Of a stretch of 64,000 nucleotides of DNA, positions 46,961-58,715 are shown in pieces. The number at the start of each line of letters is the position of its first letter. Position 1 is the first letter of the stretch. Under the pieces are notes generated by a model. The model was not told the DNA's origin and searched no databases. It was given only the letters and a program-made list of their open reading frames with translations. The DNA is taken from positions 31,590,645 to 31,654,644 of the forward strand of contig LS997565.1 of NCBI GenBank assembly GCA_000469685.2. Direction: 5' to 3'. The translations under genes and the position numbers were made by a program. Source of the stretch: Haemonchus contortus (taxonomy: Eukaryota; Nematoda; Chromadorea; Rhabditida; Trichostrongylidae).

Positions 46961-47184
46961 GATTAGTTATTCTAATCATAACAGCGAGGTGCAGCTTACA
47001 GTCTGGTAGTATGGTTTTTCGTGAGCGTCTTATCCACGCAGTATTCCGAACACAAAAAAAGACATGCTTTGAACTGTGTTGGACCAGTTGGACTGTTTTA
47101 TATCACATTCATGACGCAAAATTTTGCCAAAATAAATATTCAGTCGATTATAAATATTAAAAAAGCGATGGAGTGGAAACTTAC

Positions 47185-50100
47185 ACTATTGTTCACCCAT
47201 ATGTATAGTTCGCGGTCCTCGGTGATGGAAGCGATTGCATATAACGCATCTTCTGTGTTTATCAATATCATTAAGATAAAAGCGGTAATTGTGTATATTA
47301 ATAGGCCCTAAATTTAACACTGTTTAGCATATGGAAGCTGAGACTGGTCTTTAGGCATAAAAGGTTTGGAAAAGCTCGATTGTGTCAATTGTTGAAAGTG
47401 TACCCAGATAACTACGCATTTCGAAAGCTACGATTGGTGCTGATTCGCTGAAAAGGTCGAGCGGATATGAGACACGATTGGATCACAAAGGAAGGGCTGC
47501 GTGCTGAATGGGTTCTCTGTAAAACTTGTTTACCTTACCTTTTCAACATGGCGCACAGTTGATCTGTCTCCTTCCTTTAGTAAATTATGCCATGTGACAA
47601 ATAGTTTCACATCCAAACCGAAGCTTATCAATAAGCAAATAATAACAATGGTCGAAGAAATACATGCAGTGACCTAGAAACTCTATATTTACGATCTGCC
47701 TATCCTTCCATAAGAATATCGCTTCTGTAGGTTAAACTGACTAAACATGGTGTTGGGTCCACTCAATCAAGCACAAATTAGAAATACTCGAATCAAAAAA
47801 AGAGGTGTCTTCAGTTCAAAACGTCAGCGAACTTGAATGGAAATTCGCGCGAGGGATGAATGAAGACATTCCTCTAATCACTTGTGATCTGTTAGTGACT
47901 TCAAACTATTGGAACACACAATGATGAGGAGAGATACTACTCTTGTTCTCTTTTTAGGCGTCGCCGTCGATAGTATACGCATGACGAGCTTCAGTCGCTC
48001 CTATTGGGTGCTCAAGAGGTTTGGTATCCTCTCCCTTGACACTCGTCGCGCTTGCCGCTTCCGCTGCGGATCGCAGAAATGCAATGGAATATTGGAGCGC
48101 GCAATTTGTGATTTAGGTAGTTTTCTAAAATGTTTACATTGGTTGACCAGCTCTTCAATGACGATGCGGTCTTGATCCATAAAAAATAAGAAATCATTTC
48201 CAAGAACCAAGTCTAATAAACATATGAACACAAATGAAATAGGAAGAAACAATCAAATTCAATCAAAAAAGAAAGGCAGTAAACGAAAAAAAAATTTCGC
48301 AGAAAGTTTTACTTGTGATTAAATCTATTTTGAAGTGCAAAGCATCATACGTTCACACGGTTTCGAATCTATCGCAGGTCCAAAAAGAACCTTGAAACGA
48401 TGGGAATGATCCAAAACAACCTACCGAGGAGCATGAGACAAAAGAGCATGTTTACTGCCTATAGTGAAAAAGAACGATTTTTCCTTTAGAAGCGGGTAGA
48501 GTACACACGGGATTACAACTTTCCAAAAATTTTACCGAAGCTCGGAACCGTGACCGAACTCATTTGTTCACTATACTACTGCTAATTTCATAAAAATGGG
48601 AAAATGGTTAAGATTACAAGTTACAAAGCATCCAGATTTGCCTTATTAGTCATCGAGAGAATTGCTTATCTCTGCTTCTAATTTAGCGAAATGTTCGGAT
48701 CTACCGTTCACTTCTTGCCATTCAGACAGTAGCATACAAGTCGGTTCCACATGGGAATTTAGCGTATCCGTATGCCGGAGTTCCTACTCGATCTATGACT
48801 CCTTACGGAACGAGAGCACAATGGCCAACTGGTGCGGTTACTGGCTATGAAGGCATCTTCGTGGCTCTCACTATCATTGCAGCTTCTAGAGATCGGCACT
48901 CACCAGTGTTTCTGTCTTCCCTTCTTTCCTAATTTCACTATGTACAGTGGGGTGGGTGAATCACTTGCTCCCTATTGTGTATAAATAAATGAATTAATAA
49001 TAAAAAAATAAATGAATAAAGAGATAAAACCTGTTTTGAATCCCAAAAGTCATGTAGCGTAATGAACTATCGTTACCTACTGGTGCTGCGACCCTCTGGC
49101 GCAACAAGGAGCATCTATGTTCGCGCGAAAGTGAGCTCGTCAATTTATCCTGGAGATGAGCGTACACAATTATGCGCAACTCTCGGAGGTTGATAAATAA
49201 ATGGATTCAAGGTGGTTTTCTCACAATTGCTACAGGTACACGCTGCCTCCTCTTTCAAAAGCTTCAAACTAACCGCAGCAACGTGTGGCTCTAATCCTTT
49301 AAATACGTAGGTCCCATCATCGGCTTGAACATAAATCATTTTTGATGTTGCAGTGTAAAAAACAGCGGCAATGGATACTGCGTACTGGACGACTACGATG
49401 ATAAACACATTTCTTCTTGTCCAGATCTAAACAGAGTGTCTCCTGGTCATTCTCGTCAAAGTTTGTCGACTGTCTGTTCCTTCGCTCTAAGATTTACCAC
49501 TATCTGAACCATGATAACGCCAAATCTTGGTGCGAGGGGGCCTACATAGGATGTAGATAGATTGGAGTAAACTCCTAGTTATGTGCAGTCCGCCCTAAAC
49601 AGGTAACTGCCTTATTCATAGTTATCAGACCAATTTCACGGGGCTTTAATATTGGAACAAATAGATGTGGGTGAAAATCATCTCTAACAATGTGAGATCG
49701 AAATCTCGATACGAAGTAGGAAAAGGTTGGTGGGAAACGCCTAGATGGTCCTTTCACTGGTACAGGGCAAGAGAGCATAAAGAGTGAATGGTAGCCTTTT
49801 GAATGGAAAATAACTGATGTCTAGTGAGTCAGGCACTGTGATAAGGCCACAATTGCGTCCAGAGTCGTTGTGCTCCGAATCTGAGAAAGAGAGCGATACA
49901 TGATTCGAGAGGGCTGCCATGGAGTGATTGGAGGGTGACAAAAAGTTGAGGTGGGATCAAGGTTATTACAACAAATTGTCAAGACAGATTATACTTAGCT
50001 TATCAGCGATTCTAGAGCATTGAATTGAAAGACTTGTCAAGCAAAAGCAGCATAACCAAAAGGCTAGCAGAGAAAAATCAGAGTAAGACATTCTTCGCAG

Positions 50101-51770
50101 ATATTCAACAGGTTCCACGACACGAAATGTCAGTGGACAATGGAGGGCTGAGTGAAGAAGAGAAACATGAGAGGGCCTGCTTCAAATATCTATACCTGGG
50201 AATAGTCTGGTTGTTGTGGTCTGGGCACGCTTCGAGAGCGATCAACCAAACTTTTTGAAACAACTTTCTTTAACACTAATCCTGTGGCAGAAGGCAAGGA
50301 TGGGCTAAAGCATACGGTACGCCCATAGGCGATCCGCGGCACCAATTTTTGGTTGGTAAAAAACAGAGCAGAATGAAGCACTCAGCCTACGCCATTGGCA
50401 CTCTATAACAAACACACACAGCCCCTACTCACTCCGCTGATGCATTACTGAGTTACTACACCGGTATCGGCAGAAAATAGTGGTTTCGCACCGGTCATGT
50501 GCTGCATTCAATAAAGTTTCCTTGATGGCGTGCTCTTTAAGTACGTGCGAACCTTATCATACTTGGACATCAAACATATGGATGAATAACGGTTGAAGGT
50601 GATGAACGTATTGCCGATCATATGAGCTGTTAAGGCTGTCCTTCCTGCTGTAATTGAATAAATAATAATATAGCGAGGTTCATTGCTCGAAGCCGGTTCG
50701 AGGTTCATTCGGAGAACGAAGGAAGAAAGAAGTGATATGATGTCGGCAATGCCTAAACGATAAAGGCATCTTCGAGTCTCTTGATACAATTCTGTGACCC
50801 TCGTGAATGTAGAGCTGCAACGGACGATCAAGCACTACAATCATGAGTGTTACAGAAAATTATTAAGAGTTTAACACATACGTCCCATAATTATAGTTGT
50901 TGTGCATTTAAGGATTATTCTCTCCTCTATTCAGAACTTTACCTGAGAGTAGATTCACTATCTCGTGAGGCGACTGCATGTAAATACCTTCTCATGTTTC
51001 ACCAGTTTCTTATATCAGTACGTTTTCTTTTCTTAGGCTAAGATATCACATGGTTCCACTCCCTTTATTGGAGCTAATATTTATATTTACCATGAATACG
51101 GTAGGTTGAATTTTGGCTGCTTTGGCTAGGGGTTCCGAGGAAAGTAGCGAGCAGGGCCCGACTCTTTCTACACCTTCTGTTACATGGAAATATAATAGTA
51201 CCCTCGCATTTCGATTCAACTGGATTTTGGCATTCGGCGAGGTATTTCAACAAACTTATCGAGACATTAACTGATCCAGCAAGTTAATAATCACGCGGAG
51301 CCGTCAAATCGGTACCACGCGTTCATCCTTATTTACTTTTTTTACTATAGTGGAACGCCCTTTAAAGTAGGAAACTTTTAGTTTGGTTCACTTCACAAAA
51401 AATACGACGTCCTTCATTAACGCAGAAATATTTTGGTCTTTCAAAACTTTTGACTTTTGCTTTCGGTATTGACCGGGAAGTTTCTATGCTCCTCGAGGTT
51501 CGTCAAACTGGTTTATCCTGCAATGCTTGGCAATGGTAGATTGATCTAGTTCGTTTCCAAAGCAAAAACCCTATTACCAATAAAATATCGAGTAGACCAG
51601 AGAGGTCTTACGGTGGTCTTATAGTATAACGACGAACCTGTTGAAACGAATAAGATGTAGAACGCACTGCGGAATACCTTCTCTCTAGATGTTGCTATAG
51701 TGAGTAGAATGAAGGCATAGTAACATAAAATAAAGGCCTCCAACACCGTCTGCATCACATGCAGTTCCAT
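47185..51770 (-). CDS. Srv-like 7TM chemoreceptor gene B (five exons found)
   Basis: Minus-strand exons are 51770-51638 (MELHVMQTVLEAFILCYYAF, TM1, SREKVFRSAFYILFVST), 50752-50553 (GIADIISLLSSFVLRM, TM3, GNTFITFNRYSSIC), 49426-49274 (IWTRRNVFIIVVVQYAVSIA, TM4, then ECL2), 47673-47539 (TM5, KLFVTWHNLLKEGDRST) and 47307-47185 (TM6, GLLIYTITAFILMILI). Introns have GT..AG ends with compatible phases, and exon lengths equal those of gene A. The junction KYDK-IWTRRN after the FNRY motif is typical of Srv-like serpentine receptors. A TM7 exon was not identified in 44.2-47.1 kb. All five exons are open, so B is the better candidate for a working gene. It probably detects chemical cues in sensory neurons, by family inference only. 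Confidence 0.75.
48000..48260 (-). repeat. Repeat R-C, third copy
   Basis: Inverted relative to 37950-38215; keeps CATGTTTATTAGACTTGG-, GATCAAGACCGCAT- and CACAAATTGCGCGCTCCAAT-type blocks (read on minus). It sits in the intron of chemoreceptor B between TM4 and TM5 exons. Confidence 0.65.
48726..48932 (+). CDS. Terminal exon of an unrecognised gene, nested in chemoreceptor B
   Basis: The acceptor CTTGCCATTCAG precedes 48726. 68 codons follow: TVAYKSVPHGNLAYPYAGVP, TRSMTPYGTRAQWPTG, YEGIFVALTIIAASRD, ending TAA at 48930-48932. An AATAAA lies at about 48984. The residue composition (Pro, Tyr, Gly) and the signals look genuine, but I recognise no domain. It is on the strand opposite to the surrounding intron. 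Upstream exons were not found. Confidence 0.45.
   Translation, partial: TVAYKSVPHGNLAYPYAGVPTRSMTPYGTRAQWPTGAVTGYEGIFVALTIIAASRDRHSPVFLSSLLS
48978..48995 (+). terminator. Candidate poly(A) signal
   Basis: TGTATAAATAAATGAATTAA contains AATAAA about 50 bases after the stop codon at 48932. Confidence 0.4.
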
Positions 51771-52077
51771 CTACTTCGAGAAGAAATAGGTAGACAACCA
51801 AATGGTACATAGCAATAAGATTTAAGAAAGGAATATAGCAAGCATATAAAATCATTTTCAGAGCTATGCAAAGGGATAGATTCGAACCGGAGAAGATTAG
51901 TTTTTCAGAACTCCTACAAAGCTTAGAAGAAGACTAAGGAAAGTCATTCTGAGTCTAGGAATTGACAGGCTGAAGCAAAGAATGATAAATTGTTCTCAGA
52001 TGAAACATCGCTGTGCTCACAAGTACTTAGATTTAGATTTACACCATACCCTCTGAAACGGGTATAGTACATTTAGC

Positions 52078-52312
52078 CAGTTCTGGATGGACGCGGCAAA
52101 ATGCGCGGCGAAGATAGCGGCGACTTAAATGGCTTTAGAGCCTATCATTTAGGCCCCACTTTGAAGCAGAGTCGATAAGTAGGAAAGTACATCCATCCGA
52201 CCATACTAATCTACTCCACTTCAAGTTTGTGCCCCGATGATAAAGTGGCCCAAGTGGTCCAAAACGCTACACATCTCGCCGCGCGATTTTCGCATCCATC
52301 CAGAATTAGGTG
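52078..52312. mobile_element. MITE with imperfect 40-bp ends
   Basis: CCAGTTCTGGATGGACGCGG and GCAAAATGCGCGGCGAAGAT (52078-52117) are matched inverted by CATCTCGCCGCGCGATTTTC and GCATCCATCCAGAATTAGG (52272-52311). Length about 235 bp, non-coding. Confidence 0.65.
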
Positions 52313-52319
52313 AATGTTC

Positions 52320-53550
52320 CGTCCCCCTTCTAAACATGTTGATTGTAAATCCAACATCGTTCAATGAGAGCTACTTCATGTAGTGATGGACCGTCTGCGC
52401 TTGACCAGCATACGTTATCACTGTTCGCTCCCTTACACTCTCAAGAGATGATGACATATACGATGCAGCAAAAAAGCACAACTTAAAAGCTTCAGCCAGC
52501 TAACACTTGTGGTGGATGGGGGCTCATCAGTTTGAACTCCCTCGCCCTTCGTTAATATATTGAAAGAGCATGGAATCCTGATTATGTCTACACAGTACAC
52601 TGCGTTACATAATGTTACAGCCACCCATGAATTCCACCAAAACTGACGTCCCAAGGCAGATCAAGAGAAGGCTTGATATGGGAGTTGTGCCGTACTCCGA
52701 CTAACAACGGGACCAACGAGTTTCATCTCGATAACGGAGACAATTTTCCATTCATTTTTTCGGAAAGTTCACTTTGCCTATACCGCAAAATGATACAGCC
52801 ACCTCATGTTTTCCTTCGTTTCCCATTCCTTGCTTAATTTGTGTCAAGTTTTCCAATTCCAAGTAAGGGGTAGAGAAAGTTGCCATCCGATTTTGAGGGA
52901 GGTCGAATTCCCGCAAAAGAGAAACGGGGATTGTCAAATCGCAAAATCGCTCAAGATTCGAGCCGATGCCTCTCCTTTGACTACAATTTCGTCCTGAAAA
53001 AACACGTTATGTCTTCCGTCACTTCTGGAAGGATATAAGCGAAGGAATTTGAAAGAAGCGCATTCGACGAAGTCATACATGAAAATCAAGTTTTCTCCGA
53101 AGCTCAACGTACCGAGGATTACTGTTCGGAAAGTGACAGAAAAAGTCTGAATTCATTGTCAACGGTAATAAGAAAAGCACTCTTCATGAAGGAAGAGCAT
53201 CGCGATACTCGGAACGCTTTTGCCAGGAATCGCATCCGAACCGACAGGAGTAAAGTGCTTTTTTATGGCTTGTCTTATTCTCTTCTTTCTCTTAATGTTT
53301 CGTTCTCCAAGTAATCCTTTTTCGGTGAAGAACGTTTAACTGTGATGCCCCAGATGGAAGCCACCTGAGCCACGTCTACTGGCACCATCTAAAAAAGGAT
53401 AAACTTCAGTTTTCCGACGAAATTTCAAGGGAGGAGAAGTCAAGATTCGAGCGGCAACTTCTTCTCATTAACGTCTTCATTTAGGGCATGTTACGAAGGA
53501 GCTTAGCTCTTCCAATGATTGAGACCTAGTACGTCATGCTCTTCTTCCTT
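52320..53550. other. No gene recognised
   Basis: Short overlapping frames only, no repeat shared with other parts of the window. Confidence 0.3.
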
Positions 53551-53594
53551 TTAGTGTCAGAATCGGCAGTAGAACCTCGTATTCATGCAAGATA

Positions 53595-53693
53595 ATGTCC
53601 GATCCACGTCAATCGGAGCACCCAAACCCGGTTCGGCCGGCACCAAATCGACCTTTTGTCCTGACTGCCAACAGCTTGAATCTAATGGAAAAC
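53595..53693 (+). CDS. Possible first exon of an unrecognised gene
   Basis: ATG at 53595, then MSDPRQSEHPNPVRPAPNRP, FVLTANSLNLMEN, with donor AAC|GTAAGG at 53694. A CTTCCTTTTAG about 40 bases upstream could be a trans-splice acceptor. A possible in-phase next exon starts after CGAATACAG at 54194. No family recognised. Confidence 0.35.
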
Positions 53694-54364
53694 GTAAGGG
53701 TATTTATGATAAGGAAGGCTTATGAAAGGAACAAGCAGTTGGAGATATCAATGAACTGAAGAAGCAATCGTCGACGGTTGGGGCACCAAGTTGAGTTTTA
53801 CTTTAGCTTAGGCAATAGTATTTCTGAGGCAATTCGAAGGAGTGGGGACGCAATCAATTACTAATCACGCAACGGCCTCTCTTTGTCGCCCTTTAGCTGC
53901 TGAATAAATTGATTTGTTCAGGTCATTGTGCAAAATAAGCAAAGTAACCTTTTCCAATTTAAATTTCCCATATTAATATTTCTCCTGAAGTGCCCCGAAA
54001 TGTGAGTCTCGGTAAAGCTCATGGGTGTCTGTATCATTATAGAAGGGATTGCGTGTGCAATAAGAAATCCTGGTATGATATGCTAAAAGGCAGACCGTAT
54101 GCTTCTTAGAAGAACAGGATAGAAGTATTTACAACCTTGCGACCATCATATTTCCCCTATTATATTTTCTTTCTCTTTGTCATTCGAATACAGGGCAGGT
54201 TGGATGGAAAGAAAAAACTTCGAATTCTGGAATGGAGAGACACTGGATGTACGGATGCACCCACGATGTGGTTACACCCAGGAAAGCGCGCACACACATC
54301 TGTATATGCTGCAACTATTGCACATAGTAAGGATGAAATATAGACAGATTTCAAATTAATTAAA

Positions 54365-54480
54365 TTAATTAGCCCAAGTGATTTTGATAGGTGGAGCGAA
54401 GACATGAGAAGCCGACATGACTGCTCCATCATACACTATATTGCAATTGTATCCAAGATCATTGTAGGCACTATTGCGAA
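54365..54480 (-). CDS. Terminal exon of an unrecognised membrane-like protein, paralog 2
   Basis: After the acceptor GATATTCAG, two phase bases are followed by RNSAYNDLGYNCNIVYDGAV, MSASHVFAPPIKITWAN and TAA. It matches 32040-31925 in phase and in the NDxGYN..IV core, but the C-terminal hydrophobic segment differs. No upstream exons found. Confidence 0.42.
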
Positions 54481-54599
54481 CTGAATATCATAACAACAGA
54501 ACTGAGTGTTTCCGTAGAAGTACTACGTGGATACATTTTCAGGCTAGCTGAATTATAGCATCAAACATCTGGCTTTCATACCACAACAGTGAATAATCT

Positions 54600-54885
54600 T
54601 ACTATATATAACGCCCTAATAAATGGGTATATGTGTGTATGTGTGTATGTTCCAACCGAAAATTTACAATTCCTGGCTCCGTAAACCTTGAACATTCAAA
54701 TTGGGAAGGAAAATTTGCGAAAATCGCCAATTAGTCTCTACAGCGTTCAAATTTGGTAGGAGTACAAGCATTAGGAAGGGAACCGATGCTTGAGCGGAAA
54801 CCTACAACTCTCGTTCCCGTAGACTTCGAGAGTTCAAAATTAGTAGGAGTAGAGGAGGCAGGATTGAAACTATTACGATAAAAGA
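54600..54885 (+). repeat. GT-headed repeat array, third locus
   Basis: Starts TATGTGTGTATGTGTGTATG, then CCGAAAATTTACAATTCCTG and two degenerate units with TTTGGTAGGAGTACAAG and TAGTAGGAGTAGAGG blocks. The most diverged locus; the G/C-rich core is lost. Confidence 0.65.
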
Positions 54886-55169
54886 GGCCTTAGAGAACAA
54901 GAACAACTCACCAATCGAATCCTAACGCCTATTTAAATCTAACTTTGACTCTTCGAGATACCCGAAAAGATCCCCTATTCCTTCAAAGCAACGGTTTCCT
55001 CGAAAGGCCCATTGAGTGAAGTGTTTCGATTATAGGAACGAATAGGGTATAAAACAACATAAGGAAACATTGATTCTCTAGACCAGTTCATTTGTACACC
55101 TGTCATAGCTTGAAGTGGTAGGTTCAACGGTCATCATGGTGAATGAAAGATCACGTCGTCTCTTTGCAG

Positions 55170-55530
55170 TCTTGCTTCTTCTTTTATCATATGAATTGCT
55201 TCGAGTAAGCTGTAAAGGCTGTAAAGGGCAGCAACTCTGAGAAAGAATGGTAGGTACCGGTGCATGCTTCGACAAGGCACTGAAAGAGGAATTTCGCAGT
55301 GAGACCAGCTCTAAGGTAGGGAGAAACGACGGGTGACTCCATTTCAATGAAATAGGGTGAGGTGGATAGTGGAAATAGGGGAGATTTCAATGAAATAGGG
55401 TCAGCCGAGTAATAGAGAAGACGAACTCTGTAGGGGCAACTGCTTCGGATGGAGCATAGTTGAAAAGCTAGAAGGAGTGGGATCAAGTGGCTCACTCAAT
55501 TTCTGAATGCTGTACCGGCTAAAGGAAGAA
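55170..55530 (-). repeat. Repeat R-E, copy 2
   Basis: Matches 39960-40380 in the same orientation (GGGCAGCAACTCTGAGAAAG, CACTGAAAGAGGAATTTCGC, TGGCTCACTCAATTTCTGAA). Contains its own internal GGGGAGATTTCAATGAAATAGGG-type duplication near 55347-55400. Confidence 0.65.
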
Positions 55531-55739
55531 ACCCAGGTGCGGTGGGAGGCAGGACTAGCGCTTCTGTCTTGGATCGGAAAGGAAATACTTTGGATTGCCT
55601 CAATTGTCGAGCGATTGGGTTGCGAGCACTATGAAAGTGTACCGAATAACTCGATGGCTATGTGTGCTAAAAGGGTCCTCTCCAGGTTACACCATGATAA
55701 CTTTCACATTTTGAGGATATATACTGTTATATTACGAGT

Positions 55740-55860
55740 GTATATGATGATCTGTGTCGCGATCGGAGGGGTCCCCGATAAGGGCGCTGACGTATCGCCG
55801 CGCCGCGCATTCAGGCGGTACTGCCTGAATCCCCCGATCGCGATGAGACAAAAGCTGCGT
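55740..55860. repeat. GC-rich nested palindrome
   Basis: TCGCGATCGG (about 55758) pairs with CCGATCGCGA (about 55835), and inside it ATTCAGGC-GGTACT-GCCTGAAT (55808-55829) is a perfect palindrome. Much richer in G+C than its surroundings. No coding role seen. Confidence 0.55.
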
Positions 55861-55974
55861 GTTGCGGGTACTGCCAACAGATGGTGTGACATCCAGTGCC
55901 TTCTCCCCAGTTCCTGCGAGTATACTACTCCTGTCTCGTTGGGCATGCGAATTGTATATAGATAAATATATGTG

Positions 55975-56408
55975 TGCACATGAGCGGTGAAAATGTAGTT
56001 GGGGGGGCCACCCATCCGAACGTCAGTATATCGAGAAATGACGTCAATGAAACGCGTTATGTCGTGTCATATCACGGAAATGCCAGTTTTTAAATGAGGG
56101 CTTTCGCAGGGAAGGAGCACAGCGGTGGAAAAAGTCTCCCTTTTTCCTTTTTTGCAGGAGGTAATCATCCTAGCCACGTAGGTGCTCCTTTCCTACCTAG
56201 GCTTATTTGTGAAACCGAATTTCCTCAGCTGAAACCGCATAAAAGAACTAAGGTGGTCGGTTCCCATCATCCTCTACGCATCCGATACAGTGCTAATATA
56301 ACAAGGATTAACACATTAAATTGAGTTCATTTCTTGATATACTGTCCTTCGGATGGGTGCTCCGCCCCCCCCCCCCCACCGAACTACATTTTCACCCACA
56401 TGAGCCTA
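55975..56408. mobile_element. Inverted-repeat element with G/C-homopolymer ends
   Basis: CACATGAGCGGTGAAAATGT followed by a G run and CACCCATCCGAACG..CAGTATATCGAGAAATGA (55976-56042) recurs inverted at 56318-56405, with a C run. The total is about 430 bp. The centre (56094-56324) has a 76-codon frame not shared elsewhere. Probably a MITE. Confidence 0.7.
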
Positions 56409-56651
56409 TGCGAATAAACCATTAACTATTGATACTACGAGGAATCATTGAAAATACCACATTTAAACACTGGCCCGTTATCACGGGCTATTGAGAAAAA
56501 GGAAAACATGAACGCTATCACATTTATCTTCACGTAACAGTAAATGCGAAAGGTGGCTTACGGGTCTATTCCTACCTCATTAGGAGTCGTATGCCATGCA
56601 CGGACCGTGCGTCTCCTCTGCCCCGAGTTCCTTCGCTAGACCCGAGGCTCC

Positions 56652-56936
56652 ATGGTGCTCCCATCTGTTCCCAAGCTGCCCATGACCTTAGCTGCCCATC
56701 GGCGGCTGGCAGCTCTCATGCTATCCGATGGCCTGCTCGCGAACTGGACCCCCTTTTCATCCCTCCTTATCCGGCAGTGCTACCATCTTTGTGCCTTCGA
56801 TCCATTCGAGACGAACTTAAACGGTGACGACGCCAATGCGAGAATGCTACACACGAAGAGGTTAAACGGTGACGACGGTAATGCGAGAATGCTACACACG
56901 AAGAGGAAAAGGAAAAGCGACCGCTTCGTACTTTGA
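56652..56936 (+). CDS. Hypothetical ORF with a 45-bp in-frame duplication
   Basis: 94 codons from MVLPSVPKLPMTLAAHRRLA. Near the C-terminus LNGDDANARMLHTKR and LNGDDGNARMLHTKR are tandem 15-residue units (56817-56906), each ending in dibasic KR, then KRKSDRFVL. The region is GC-rich relative to neighbours. The KR-bounded units recall peptide precursors, but there is no clear signal peptide, so this is tentative. A second GC-rich frame at 56869-57186 overlaps its end. Confidence 0.3.
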   Translation: MVLPSVPKLPMTLAAHRRLAALMLSDGLLANWTPFSSLLIRQCYHLCAFDPFETNLNGDDANARMLHTKRLNGDDGNARMLHTKRKRKSDRFVL

Positions 56937-57199
56937 CATGACGCAGAATGGCGAGATGTTGTGTACACACTCGGCGCCACGTCCAATGCCATGTGGCAAT
57001 CGATGCAGACGGCGTGCAGCGCAATCAATGGAGACGGTAGTGCGCGTCGAAAAGTGTGTGCGCAGTGTAGTGACAGCTCTGATGTTAGGAAGTCGTGGGC
57101 GACCACGACAATCTGTTTATCTCGAAAAGTGCATAAGCAAATGCTCGCAAGCATTTCAGCAAGCAGCAGTTGAAATGAAGAGTTAATTGCTCAATGTGC

Positions 57200-57810
57200 A
57201 TAGATCGCGTAGCATTCACACCACTGATTATCTTTTTTCAGAAAGAAACGTCCAAAGAGAGGATACATGATTTTTCCATGTTTGATGGTTGTGGCAATTT
57301 TCTGTCCGGTATGTGTAAGTTCACATTCCCCTGCTTGATTAATTTGAAGAGAAATTCAATCGCAATCAATCAACAATTTTGCATAAGATGAGGAACTTCG
57401 TGTTTGCACCAGCGCACACGGATGTACACTGTGGGTTTTAAGGTCCCATGAGTGTGTAACACAGTAATTCCACAATGCCTCACTTCCAATACCGATCGAT
57501 CTAAAATATCGAAAAGTCACTTCGCCAAACCAGCGTAAGGATGAATAGATGCCTCGTGAAGATGAAAACAAGGTGGTTACCGACAGCAACTTAACAGGAT
57601 ACGCGAAACCCACATAGCAGCATATAGCCTAATGGTTGCAATTTGGACAGATGCTCATCCCACTAGAGTCACTGCGCTAGAACCTTTGAGATCACAAACC
57701 TCACGTTGTGGGGTAGGCAATCATGAAGTATCGCAACCCGTTTGAATCTCTTAGCGATCGCCAAATTCTGTGTGCACTTTGTACTAAACACTTTCAGCAT
57801 GCGGCAAGCT
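57200..57810. other. No gene recognised
   Basis: Contains a TTTTTTCAG acceptor-like site at about 57240 followed by a short open stretch, but no family could be named. Searched for upstream exons of the PMP3-like gene without success. Confidence 0.3.
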
Positions 57811-57815
57811 AAATA

Positions 57816-58673
57816 TTAGGCGTGTGCATTAATTTCCGCCGTTTTTTGCGTGCAGAAACATACTTATTACAAAGTTAAAACCGAATGTACATTAACCAAT
57901 GTGTTGCCCATCGATAGCTACAACTTTTTGCCATCTTTCTGGTATCTTGTTGACTCCGGGTCCAAAAAAGTCTGCATCTTTTGAGCCAGTCCAGTCATCC
58001 ACCTTTTTTCGCACTTTCGGCATTCCGGAAGCGTGTATCTGCCAAAGTGACTTGCATATACCGGAATAGGTGGTAGTCAGCAAGAGCAAGATCCGGCGAG
58101 TGTGCTGGCTGAACAAGCTGATCCCTTTCAACACGCAATTGTTATAAGGACATTCTTCGCAACTTGGGGTCTGGCGTGTCCGTGGTGGAACAGCACCTCA
58201 TGATAGAGCATCCTACAAACTGTCAAGTTGGTGTTCGTAGCGGTCTACAGTAACAGTTTCGTTCGAGCTCAGCAGCTCATAGTACACAACACCCTCTTGA
58301 TCCCACCACCGAATATACACACAGCATAACTTTTTGGCTATGGACATTTCGCTTTCGTTGCAAACTCTTGAGTGAATAGAAACCATCTCAGCAGGTTCTT
58401 CAGATGGAGCTTGTCTACCATAAGATCGAAAAGCATCCGGTGGGCTCCAATGCCAGTTTTCTTGAAATCAAACAGCAGGAGAAGGGCCCCGGGAAAACGG
58501 TTCATCACGTTCCATAAGGAATCAGTCTGCGAGCAACGGGATTTGGGGGAAACTGACCTGTCTGCCCTTAGATAGTCAGCTAATACCTTATTTTACAGAA
58601 TATGACAGCTTTCACAGGTAAACCTCTAGCATGGTTTGCGCATTCGGCGGCGTAAATTAATGCACACACCTAA
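57816..58673 (-). mobile_element. Internally deleted mariner element
   Basis: The ends TTAGGCGTGTGCATTAATT (57816) and its inverted partner ending CACACACCTAA (58673) are flanked by TA (57814-57815 and 58674-58675). 858 bp, shorter than a normal 1.3-kb mariner. The insertion leaves only 42 bp before the PMP3-like exon. Confidence 0.9.
57895..58600 (-). pseudogene. Mariner transposase remnant
   Basis: Pieces in several frames: FDFKKTGIGAHRML near the N-terminus, WWDQEGVVYYELLSSNETVT, HHGHARPQ where family members have HDNARPH (catalytic Asp replaced), HSPDLALADYHLF with the third Asp, and FFGPGVNKIPERWQKVVAID at the C-terminus. Frameshifts, a stop and the internal deletion make it inactive. 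Confidence 0.85.
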
Positions 58674-58715
58674 TATTTTCCGAATTCCAGCTTTCTTAAT
58701 ATTGAGACGTAGCAG

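Noticed and set aside
47030..47160. Candidate TM7 exon of chemoreceptor B
   Set aside because: There is an acceptor-like AACAG, but the frame lacks a TM7-like helix and stops early.
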